Origin: Saxidomus purpurata
Lineage: Eukaryota > Mollusca > Bivalvia > Venerida > Veneridae
Direction: 5' to 3'
Assembly: GCA_022818135.1 (NCBI GenBank)
Contig: JAFMSR010000013.1
Location: forward strand, 30,771,634 to 30,835,633
Length of the DNA: 64,000 bases
Under the pieces are notes generated by a model, which was given only the letters and a program-made list of their open reading frames with translations, searched no databases and had not been told where the DNA came from. The translations under genes were made by a program, and so were the position numbers. Numbering within the stretch: position 1 is the first letter of the stretch; every line of letters starts with the position of its first letter. This document shows positions 13,577 through 24,300 of this stretch, piece by piece.

Positions 13577-14265
13577 GTAGTTCGGTTTTAATTTTTCGCT
13601 CTAACCACTGTCGTTGGCACGATATAGTTCGGTATTTATTTTTCGCTCTAACCACTGTCGTTGGCACGATATAGTTTGGTATTTAATTTTCGCTCTAACC
13701 AATGTCGTTGGCACGATATAGTTCGGTATTTATTTTTCGCTCTAACCACTGTCGTTGGCACGGTATAGTTCGGTATTTATTTTTCGCTCTAACCAATGTC
13801 GTTGGCACGATAAAGTTCGGTATTTAATTTTCGCTCTAACCACTGTCGTTGGCACGATATAGTTCGGTATTTATTTTTCGCTCTAACCACTGTCGTTGGC
13901 ACGGTATAGTTCGGTATTTATTTTTCGCTCTAACCAATGTCGTTGGCACGATAAAGTTCGGTATTTAATTTTCGCTCTAACCACTGTCGTTGGCACGATA
14001 TAGTTCGGTATTTATTTTTCGCTCTAACCACTGGCGTTGGCACGATATAGTTCGGTATTTAATTTTCGCTCTAACCACTGTCGTTGGCACGATATAGTGT
14101 GGTATTTATTTTTCGCTCTAACCACTGTCGTTGGCACGATATAGTCCGGTACTTATTTTTCGCTCTAACCACTGTCTTTGGTACGATATAGTTCGGTATT
14201 TATTTTTCGCTCTTACCACTGTCGTTGGCACGATATAGTTCGGGATTTATTTTTCGCTCTAACCT
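13577..14265. repeat. 47-bp minisatellite, about 14-15 units (unit 1)
   Basis: Head-to-tail units of 'tagttcggtatttatttttc' followed by 'gctctaaccactgtcgttgg' and 'cacgata', 47 bp each, with few differences. It lies between the gene A downstream block and pseudogene A'. Confidence 0.95.
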
Positions 14266-14554
14266 CTGCGGGGCCTACACATACGTTGACACTGTCGTCT
14301 GCTTCTGAACGCATTGTCAAAATATCTAAGCCTGTAACATTTCACAGGTAATTTCATACACCGCCTCTCATTGAAGGCCCACAAATGATCCGCGCGGTAG
14401 CAATTTGATGTCGTGTGAGAGTGTTGTGCTTATATCCTTCCCTGTGCTAATATAAAGTCAAGGCGGGTAACATGCATAACTGAAACTCTATTCCACAATG
14501 GTATAAACACAATGTCAACTAATCAAAACGGTAAGATACATAAGTTTGACGAGA

Positions 14555-14632
14555 TCAGCAACAGACGACAGCAACAGACGACAGCGACAGACGAAATCAA
14601 CCGCAACAAACGAAATCAACAGACAATGTGCA
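14555..14632. repeat. Remnant of the intron 2 minisatellite upstream of A'
   Basis: About five degenerate units of CAACAGACGAC, flanked by the same 'aaacggtaagatacataagtttgacgag'-type flank as the full arrays (flank quoted in part). It marks the A' copy as derived from intron 2 of a full gene. Confidence 0.8.
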
Positions 14633-15219
14633 ACGGTATTCATGCATGAGATTGTCCCTCCAGAATCGTCCTAATACATAATCAGGAGTGATATCTGTAA
14701 CTAAACCACGTGAGACACCCATTTCTTTAATGTTACTTTAATTACGTAATAAGTATATTGGTAAACAACTGTGTGCCACTTTTAGGTATTGTACACGCTA
14801 TAGTACTGTTGGTGCAATACACCATTATGTAGGACTGTAAATACATCATACATTGTATTTTGTTCAATAAGTTAAATCATAATCGAAATTAAAAATTGTT
14901 TCCCCATATTTGTATTTTGTTCATTTCGACCAGATAAAATGCCAAAGTATGTTGTATCAACACTCTCCTGTTACGTATGGTAAGATGGGTTATTTTCGCG
15001 ATAATTTAATTTTCGCGATGATTTAATTTTCGCTATTTTCGCGATTTTTCTACTTCACTAACTTAATAATCTCGGTCACAAATCATTTTACATTGATTTA
15101 CTATGAGAGAATTGTCCTTTCGCGAATTTAAAATTCGCGAATAAGTCTATCTGCTCACAAGTCGCGAATATTTCGTCCCAAATTACACAAATTACAGTAT
15201 AAGATTTGCACTATTTCAG

Positions 15220-17075
15220 TATTGTTTCACAGAACAGACCGTAAAATCAAGTGGAAATGTTGTGTATAACTCTGGGTGTGCTGCATCCTCGGTATATGGA
15301 ATTCACATATATTTCAGACACCTTTATTCTAGATTACTACATTGCATATTAATACTCCATTGACAAACGTGAAAGAAATTCAAATTATCTATTGATGTAG
15401 TGCTCTATCCCAGTCATGTAGACTTGTTTAGAATCCCTTTTCATACTGAATTGTTATCTTTAAATAAGGAAATACCATTAAAAGTATCACTCGCAACTCG
15501 TCAACGGAATCATTAAAGTTGATATGGTACATGTATAATAAGTAAGTTAACTGGTATACATTCATCACGAAGTTCACTTTTCTTTCAGCGTTGCTCTTCT
15601 AGCCAATACATTTGATCGGTCAGTGCATTTTATGAGCAAACGTGCAACTGATATTTCCGTATGTACTGACTGTTGCCAGGAAGATTTTTGCAATATGAAA
15701 TGTATAAATGCCGATTTCTCATTATTCTGTATGTTCTATTTCAGATATTTACAAGGTTGTTATACAGCTATGTAAACCAAAATAGTATCACCAATACACA
15801 AATTATATATCGTTCTGCCTTCATTTATTCAACCCATACTAGTGCCATACCCCAACATAAACTATGTAAACTGAAAATAGTTGTGCTAGCTAGGGCAGAC
15901 ATGGGGCCGGCGATAAATACATATATGAATATAACAAGAGTTCACAGTGACTTGTTAAGAACTATTCCATTTGATGTGATATGGTGAAAACATGCAGCCA
16001 CGAGTGAAAGTAACTGCTTTTGGTGTTCACCTGTGAAATTTACGTGACATCCGTACCAACACATGATTTGCAGCAGTATCATCAAAGATCAAAAAACGCA
16101 TGTTTGCATATTGTTTCTCTAAGGGTCTACTGTTCCACCGCCTGGCAATTCACATACGACTACTTCAAATAAAGCAACGTTTCACTGTGATACACATGGC
16201 GATTATATTCATTTACACACCTGGAATGTACAGCTCTGTGTTCATCTAGTTCATATTCGTGTTACATGGTATGATGCACGCAAAGCATGTATGATGGAAG
16301 GTGGGAACCTGGTTGTCTTAGATACTTACAACAAAGCGATGTTGTTAAAAAATGAACTCCAGGCCAGTATGTAGCCTTTTTACACATTGAAATGACTTAA
16401 CACAGCTGTAATATACTGAGTTTACTGTATATCATTGTGCTACTGTAAATTTGGTACTTTTCACATGAAGAAAATTTCGCAATTTGTTTGCAGACAGATA
16501 TTTTATGTTCGCGAAAGCAGAATTCTGTAACAGTAATTTTATTCACTATATGTGAAATTAATGTTTCACAAGATTTTTAATTAGCGAAGTGGGAAATTCG
16601 GAAAATCGCAAAATAGCGACAACTAATTCATCCCGAATATAACTCAGTTTATAGTACCTTGTATAGATAATAATCGATGACGGCCTAAATTAATATATAT
16701 GTATAAATAACATTTTAATTTGCTGGTAGATACAATTATCTATGTTACACTCTGGAGGAACTCAATGCCAAACAAAACAAAATAAAAACAAATGGGTACG
16801 GTTAGCTTTTGAAAACAGGGTGCATATATGTTGGATAAAATGTTGTCATCGTTTTAGATCATGACCAACATGACTACTGGATAGGAGCAAACGACGTCCA
16901 TCACAACAACCATTTCACATGGGTAAATCACCAACCCATTGATTGGGCCGACTGGGATTTCAAGCAACAGGACAATGGCAAGGACCAAGACTGCGTTGGG
17001 ATGATATCAAATAATTACCATTGGCACGACATGAATTGTATTAATAAATATATGAATTATTTATGTGAAAAATAA
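15220..17075 (+). pseudogene. Pseudogene A': decayed copy with intact lectin exons
   Basis: Recognisable exons are exon 3 (15220-15291, open), exon 4 (15589 to about 15703), exon 8 (16124-16366, open) and exon 9 (16858-17075, ends TAA). Exon 4 has lost 1 base and then 7 bases relative to gene A, so its frame breaks, and its 3' end and donor are gone. Exons 5-7 are missing, replaced by about 280 bp of unrelated sequence. No signal-peptide exon or exon 2 is visible upstream; the homology begins inside intron 2, next to the 47-bp minisatellite. The exon 8 acceptor reads AAG instead of CAG. The lectin exons keep frame and cysteines, but the QPD motif reads QQD. A lectin-only transcript is conceivable, yet without a signal peptide it is best called a pseudogene. 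Confidence 0.82.
15704..15985. other. Unrelated filler sequence inside pseudogene A'
   Basis: About 280 bp joining broken exon 4 to sequence upstream of exon 8 and matching nothing in the other units. One plus-strand frame is open through it and ends at TGA near 15987. I recognise no domain. It may be inserted or captured DNA at a deletion junction. Confidence 0.5.
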
Positions 17076-17397
17076 ATAGAAATCGGTGTCATGATAAATA
17101 TACAAATATCTTCAGATTCTGATCTATGCATTTTCTTAAGTGATAAAAAATGTAACAGTCTATAGTAATTGATATATTATGAAATTTGCCTGCGTTAGTA
17201 TTACAATGATTTACAGCTTCAACACGTATATAAAGCATCGGAAATAACTTTTAATCCATTTTAAGCCGAGATCGCAGACACGGTCCCAACGCGCTTCAGC
17301 AAAAGTCATTCTACTTTGCAGGCGAAAGGGGAATCCTATAGCTGTTCAAATTGTCAGGGGCAAACGAATAGTCGTTTTCAAAATTGCCTTACAAAAA

Positions 17398-17419
17398 CAA
17401 GAAGTCACGTGACTCCTTG
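17398..17419. promoter_or_regulatory. 22-bp near-palindrome centred on CACGTG (unit 1)
   Basis: CAAGAAGTCAC/GTGACTCCTTG, symmetric except at one position pair. It contains GTCACGTGAC, the extended E-box type bound by bHLH-zipper factors in animals. It lies about 4 kb upstream of gene B; function is not shown. Confidence 0.35.
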
Positions 17420-17749
17420 TTAAAAAGACAGGTTATACTGCATATGTAATATGTACTCAATTATCAGTTTGAAACGGACTAAAAGTTTCTTGCTTAAATG
17501 GTATATACGCGTGCACATTAACAAGTGCATAAAAGAGACATGAAACAATTTTTAAACGCTGTGAATGGCTCTCTGTTGGTTGACATCTCACTGAAGCAGC
17601 CATCTCTTTCAAGTGACGATGCTGGGATGTATCCAGTGATTTGCTACATGTATTTAAGACTGTTTTACTGTATATCATTCATAACAAAGTGGAAATTCTT
17701 TTTTTCTACTGGGAGACATACATTATGACATTTGAAGCTATATATATAA

Positions 17750-17803
17750 ACACCATGTCACCTCGTTAGTGTCTTATCGTCCACTCATCAGGTGACATGG
17801 TGT
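17750..17803. other. Hairpin: 14-bp perfect arms, 26-base loop (unit 1)
   Basis: Left arm ACACCATGTCACCT (17750-17763), right arm AGGTGACATGGTGT (17790-17803). Confidence 0.8.
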
Positions 17804-18377
17804 CGGTACTAAGTCAATTAAGTGCACGTACTAGGAAGTGATTTAATTGCAATAGCTTTATGCAACTTTTCACTAAACGCCTTGGGACCAGTAGTGCTTT
17901 GCCTGCAAAACACCGATCCCTGACGCAACAATTTATGATTATTTAAAAATGCTTATTGTGCAGGTTGCTTTGTTTTAAAAAAGCAAACGCCAATACAACA
18001 TTTATCTAATCTTAAAAACAAAGGCTGTCAAACGACGGTACACATTCATATAAGATGTGTGTAAAAAAGAATGAACCGTTTGAAACATTTGGATGTGTTA
18101 ACCTACTCAAGCACTGAGTATGTAAACTTATGACCTCTTAAGAAAGGAGCGATCACCGGTACAGTAAATATTGGTTTAGAAATCAAAGCACTGACCACAG
18201 GAAAGTCTTTTTAGACATAATAAAAATCGCACCGTCCGCCAGTACGTCCGTGTGTTCTTACACTTTTTTTCTTGTCCGGGCTGTTAGTTTGTCATGCATT
18301 GAAGGATTTTAAATAACCTGGTACAAATGTTCAGCCTAACAAGACGTACCCGCGTCCATACATTTTGGAGTTTAATG

Positions 18378-18560
18378 ATAATGTAAATTTCAATTCAATT
18401 CAAATATTTTATTAAAGTCTCTTTCATTTACATTACAAATTTTATCATAAAAATCATATTCATTGTAAATTATATGACTAACACATTTGTAAATAACCAC
18501 TCTATACAGAGTTATAAGAGACTATCACAGATGAATTAATATACAATGACATATTGCACC
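18378..18560. mobile_element. Unit 1-specific insertion with 'ttcaattcaattcaaa' end
   Basis: AT-rich insert 'atttcaattcaattcaaata' followed by 'ttttattaaagtctctttca', absent from the matching place in unit 2 (near 41350). It looks like the 3' end of a retroelement in reverse orientation. Confidence 0.4.
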
Positions 18561-19589
18561 TTTAAATTACAATGTATATATGTTCATATTTGTGTCCAAA
18601 CTGTAAGTTTGTCATGCGCTGAAAGATTTTAAAAGAACTTGACACAAATGTTAAGAACATCAAGACGACATAAAATGAATTGGAACAAATGTGCAGCACG
18701 TGGAGATATGGAGATAAGTACCTGGTCATGACACCGCTTTTGGGGCATTCGTCACTTATGAGGGACAGCTCTTGTTTCATATCTTATCACATTTAGTAAT
18801 GTTATAGTTTGCCATTCAGTGATGAAAATTGAGTCAAATCGTGAACACGAAAATTCACCAAAGATAAGTTTAGGATAATTACGTGTAGCTTTTAGCTCGT
18901 TTGCGAAATATGTTCTTTCAATTTACATAAATCGCTCTCCAACCACCATTTATGATCTTATAAATTACGTATGTCAGAAACAGCAATCATATGTCATTTT
19001 AGATACCCATTCATAGCTGCAGCATGTGGGTTACAGCACAAATGTAGCCATTGACGTAAATGTGACAATGGGCATCATATGTGCACGACATTTGCAAAAT
19101 TTGGAGGTGCCATATATGTAACAAGCTGGCATCAAACTTCTTTGTATTCTTTTTGAAATATCAACCGATCATAAATTTTCTGGATAAGCTTTTTCTCTGA
19201 CCCATCATTGAAAAAGTGTTTTGCTTTAAAATATGGTTGAAGACAAATGATGAAAGCTACAGTATCTGAAACGAGCGTGCCATGCCTTCTTCTCTAAAAA
19301 GTCCAGTAGTATGCATACCCTGAACACACATACTGCGGACGTCCTTCGGAATGGTTAACTCTCTATATGAAAATTTAACTAGGTACCAAATAAAATAAAA
19401 AGCTAACCAATAGTTTCGTTACACGAGAGGATTCTTACCCTTTAAGAAAAAAACTTATGAAAAATAGTCCCATACCACTAGAAGTTTCATTTCTAAACAA
19501 TGAAAAAGATGGTCGGCGCGATTTTGAGTTTATGAAACAGATGGGTAATTAGATCATAAATTAAAAAATTCTGTCAAGTTTTATCTTTA

Positions 19590-19790
19590 TGCAGTCACAG
19601 CGTGAGAAAAATAAGTGCACCCTGACCGGGATTCGAATCCGGTAACTTTCGTCTACACGACTGAGCTATCCGGCCGCCCGAGTACCGTGACATGTGCATC
19701 AGGGAAACAATCCTTGTTTCTCTCGTCAAAGATGTCACTCGAAATATTGACCGAGAAAGTATAATTACTCTACACTTATAATTGACATTA
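19590..19790 (-). mobile_element. tRNA-derived repeat (unit 1)
   Basis: On the minus strand it reads a tRNA-like segment (complement of 19621-19677) with GCGGCCGGATAGCTCAG (A box) and GGATTCGAATCCCGG (B box). 'gtgcacttatttttctcac' follows. About 110 bp upstream of the tRNA-like part is shared with the copies at 42560 and 62881. The anticodon arm is not a proper stem. Confidence 0.65.
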
Positions 19791-20202
19791 GTTTGAAAGT
19801 AACAACATACATGTATTATGTTGATAGATATGAACTATTTACGTTTTAAACTTAAAATTACTCAATTTACAGACGGTTGAATTATAATAATGTTAAGGAT
19901 AGTCAAAAGACTTTTACTGTATTCTTGTGTCGGTGAACACTTTTACAAATTCGGTACCACACTTATATTCTAACGTGTATCTTTTCTCAAGTTCAAAATG
20001 TTTTCATACATATTTCTTTATCTAAAGTAAGACGGTACCAATAAAATCTTAAATGATAAAATTTTACATTGAACTGTAAGTAATAATACTGAATAAGGAC
20101 AGATTGGTCCTTTAGATATACAGTAATGTTCTGTTTTAATGAAATGCACACTAGTATGAATCGCAACGACAGAGCAAGAGCTCTTGAGAGATGTTCCCAT
20201 CA

Positions 20203-21160
20203 ATGTTACAGTCTTGACATTTCCCCCTTATTATAACAGTCTTGACATTCCCCTCGCATTAATACAGACTTGACATTTCCCTGTCATTATTACAGTCTTG
20301 AAATCCCTCCTCATTATTACAGTCTTGACATTCCCCCCTAATTATTAGTCTTGATATTCCCCGTTCATTAATACAGTCTTGACATTCCCTCCTAATTATT
20401 AAGTCTTGACATTCCCCTCTCATCTATACAGTCTTGACTTTTCCCCCTCATTATTACAGTCATGACATTCCCCCTCATTATTACAGTCTTGACATTTTGT
20501 CCTAATTATTACAGTCTTGAGATTTCCCCTTAATTAATACAGTCTTGACATTTTCCCGTCATTACTACAGTCTTGACATTTCCCCTCTCATTGTTGCAGT
20601 CTTGACATTTCCCACTCAGTAATACAGTCTTGACATTTCCAGCTCTCATTAATGCAGTCTTGACATTTCCCTCTCATTATTACAATCTTGACAACCCTTC
20701 ATTATAACAGTCTTGACATTTCCTCTCATTGTTACAGTATTGACATTTCCCTCTCATTATAACAGTCTTGGCATTTCCCCCACTAATTAATACAGTCTTG
20801 ATATTTCCCCCCTCATTATTTTAGTCTTGACATTCCCCCTCATAATAACATTCTTGACATTTCCACCTTATTATAACAGTCTTGACATTGTCCCCTTATT
20901 ATAACAGTCTTGACATTCCCCCCTCATTATTATAGTCTTGACATTCCCCCTCCTCATAATTACAATCTTGACATTTCCCCCTTATTATAACGTCTTGAAA
21001 TCCCTCCTGCATCATTACAGTCTTGACATCCCCCCTCATTCATACAGTCTTGACATTCCCCCTCATTATTACAGTCCTGACATCCCCCTCATAGTTACAG
21101 TTTTGACATTTCCCTCCTCATTATTACAAACTTGACGTTTTCTCCCTCATTATTACAGTT
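20203..21160. repeat. ~25-bp minisatellite upstream of gene B
   Basis: Nearly 40 degenerate units of 'cattattacagtcttgacat' plus a C-rich tail. Each unit has a pyrimidine run followed by TTACAG, like a splice acceptor. The array ends about 210 bp before the start codon of gene B. Confidence 0.92.
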
Positions 21161-21372
21161 TGCGTACCAGGCTTAAAACGTTTCAGGATTTCAAAAATAG
21201 CATCACCTTTAATGAAAAAGGTTTTAAAGATTTAAATTATTTTAATTTCAGTAGGCGTGGATCAATCGTAAAAGGTATTCAGGTATTTTCTTTTGCCTTA
21301 CTTGTCTTATCAATTCAAGATATAAACAGATTTGATTTAGGTGCACAGTTTTGGAAATTATTCCGTTAGTAA

Positions 21373-24300
21373 ATGACTGATAGTAGAATGCTAATGACGA
21401 GCATTATGATCACCATAGTGATTGGCATGTTGTGTTTTCTGGTTATTGACAGTGAGTATTGTACTTCTTGTTATTTTGACTTTCGAAACCATATATAAAA
21501 AGTTTAAAACAATTTTGAACAGTAAAATGTTTTTAAATCTTCTAAAATATAAAAGTACTTGAACTTCAGATGCGATTTAGATTTGTGTTAAATATTGCTT
21601 TCAAGCGCTTTATTGCATTGAATTGTAACAAATTGTTCACATAAGCACTAGCAATCCCTTCTACGAAATCTACTGAAACGCAGAGCTTGCTATGAATCAA
21701 GCAAAGCAGGCACTTCTATTCCCTTTTTTCAGATGTAAATAGTCTAAATATTTGAACCAAATGTTGATGTAGCAATACATCACAGCTGAAGTTCTCTCGC
21801 AAATGCATTGAATGATTTGAAATCGGAAAAGATTGGAAAATATTATCATTAGGAAGAATGGAAAGCAATAAAGTTTGAAAAGCCTTTTGAATCCACACAA
21901 ATAAACAAAACGATGAATAAATAACGATTTGCCGTTACAATGTTGAATTGTAAAACCACTCACGCATATGTCCTTCATGGTAAATTACTGTACAACTTAG
22001 GTCTAAACTGTTATTTATTAAACAATACGGGATGCATGTCAATGAATGAATATTGTTTCATAAATATCATATTTCAGGTGATGCCAGAAGATGCTTTGAA
22101 TGTTGTCACGTTGCAACTCCTCATGAATAAATAACGATTTGCCGTTACAATGTTGAATTGTAAAACCACTCACGCATATGTCCTTCATGGTAAATTACTG
22201 TACAACTTACATCTAAACTGTTATTTATTAAACAATACAGGATGCATGTCAATGAATGAATATTGTTTCATAAATATCATATTTCAGGTGATGCCAGAAG
22301 ATGCTTTGAATGTCGTCACGTTGCAACTCCTCATGAATGCGGAAATATAACAGTATGCCAATTGGATGAAGTAATTATATTTGATTTATAGGCCTGGATA
22401 GAAATATTTCTTTTTAAATGAGTTTACCAAATTATTACAATATGATTTCGTGTGAGAGCTTGCTTATATACTTCCTTGTGCTAATATAAAGTCAAGGCGG
22501 GTAACATATATAACTGAAACTCGTGACACTCTTTTCCACAATGGTATAAACACAATGTCAAACAAGAGCTGTTTGTAAAACACGTATGCCCTCCTTGATG
22601 CAAAAGTTGTACACTGAACTATAAAAGGAACAGTTTTTAAAGTAAAAGTCAGTGTTAAATTCGTGAAAATGGCATCTGTAGAAATAGTAGAATAAAAAAA
22701 AATGAAAAAATAAAATAAAACAGTCATCTCCATAGAACAATATTAGAATTTAACATTGACTTTAACCCTAGTGAAAAAGTCACCTTGACTGTTTCAGGTG
22801 TGTTCAATATTTTTTAGAAGTGACAATGGCCTAAAAAAATGTTTTTTTTCTGCTAAAAAACAATTTAAAATTAAAAAAAAGAAATTGAAAAAAGTATTTT
22901 TAGTAACTGTGACCTTGACCTAAAAAACTTTTTGGTTTTAGACAATTTTATGATAAAAAAATGAAAAATTGAGAAAAAAAATATATATTTAGTATTTGTT
23001 GACATTGACCTTAAATTTTTTTTTACTGAAAACAATTCAAAACTAAAAATAAAAAAATAAATGCAAAAGTCTATTTTTAGAAATGACCTTGACGTAAATT
23101 ATCTTTTGGCGTAAATCAATTTTATAATAAAAAAAAAACGGAAAAAAACTATTTTTAGTAACAGTGACCCCCACACCAACCCCCTCGAAAAAAAATTTTA
23201 TTGCTTAAAACAATATAAAAATTTAAAAGATAAAATATTTACATATCTTCCTCTCCATGCAAGCTACCTACACACTAAGTTTCATTGCAATTTGTCACTC
23301 ATAACTCATGTTATACAGCGGAAACCATTTTTCTGTTTTTAGTAAAAGTGACCTTGACCTTGATCCTAGACACCATAAATGCAATACAAGCTTCCTCTCC
23401 CTGCAAACTACCTACAAACCAAATTTCATTGCAATTGGTCACTCCTAACTTAAGTTATTGAGCGGAAACCATTCTACAATTCCGGGTCACTGTGACCTTG
23501 ACCTTTGACCTACTAATCTCAAAACCATAAGGAGTCCTCCTCCGGTTATGACCAACCTCCACATCACGTTTCAAGATGTTAGGCCCAAGCGTTCTCGAGT
23601 TATCGTTCGGATACGGGTCACCGTGACCTTGAAGATTGACCTACTTATCTAAAAATAAATAGGGGTCATTTGCTTGTCATGACAAACCTCCACATTAAGT
23701 TTGAAGATGCTAGGTCCCAGCATTTTCAAGTTATCATCCGGAAACCGTTTTACTATTCCGGGCCACTGTGACCTTGACCTTTGACATACTGACCTAAAAA
23801 CTATAGGGGTCCTCTGCTTGTCATGGCCAATCTCCACATCAAGTTTCAGGATCCTAGGCCCAAGGCTCAAGGTTCTTGAGTTATCAGTTGGAAACCAATT
23901 GTTAGACGGATGGACGGACGGACATTCCGACATACCGACCGACCGATCGACATCTGTAAATCAATATACACAGCATATATTGACAGCAACAGACTACATC
24001 AACCGCAACAGACGACATCAACAGACGACAGCAACAGACGACATCAACAGACAACAATAACAGGCGACAGCAACAGACCACAACAACAAACGACAGCAAC
24101 ATACAACATCAATAGACGACAGCAACAGACGACAACAACCCCAACAAACGACAGCAACAGACGACATCAACCGCAAGAGACGACAGTAACAGACGACATC
24201 AACAGCAATAGACGACAACAACAGACGACATCAACCGCAACAGACGCCTGCAACAGACGACATCAACCGCAACAGAAGACAGCAACAAACGACAGCAACA

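Larger units (their letters stand above)
1..22377. repeat. Segmental tandem unit 1 (gene A + pseudogene A')
   Basis: First of three tandem units of about 22.4 kb. Position 1 corresponds to 22378 and to 44781, eight bases downstream of exon 2 of the repeated gene. Exons, introns, dispersed repeats and minisatellites recur in the same order in all units. The unit contains exons 3-9 of gene A, pseudogene A', the array upstream of gene B, and the first two exons of gene B. The unit edges are set by the window start, not by a recognised recombination point. Confidence 0.9.

Noticed and set aside
13577..14265. A CRISPR-like array of 47-bp repeats
   Set aside because: The units are contiguous with no unique spacers, and the setting is eukaryotic; it is a minisatellite.
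20203..21160. Repeated TTGACA words as bacterial -35 boxes
   Set aside because: The host is a eukaryote and no matching -10 spacing occurs; the word is part of the 25-bp repeat.
21160..21369. A 69-codon frame upstream of gene B (and 43875-44084 upstream of gene C)
   Set aside because: No ATG at its start; it begins at the edge of the minisatellite and ends just before the real start codon. More likely leader sequence.
23649..23933. A ~95-residue minus-strand frame recurring in units 2 and 3
   Set aside because: It translates the TGACCTTGA-type dispersed repeat, lacks splice context and is broken in unit 1.
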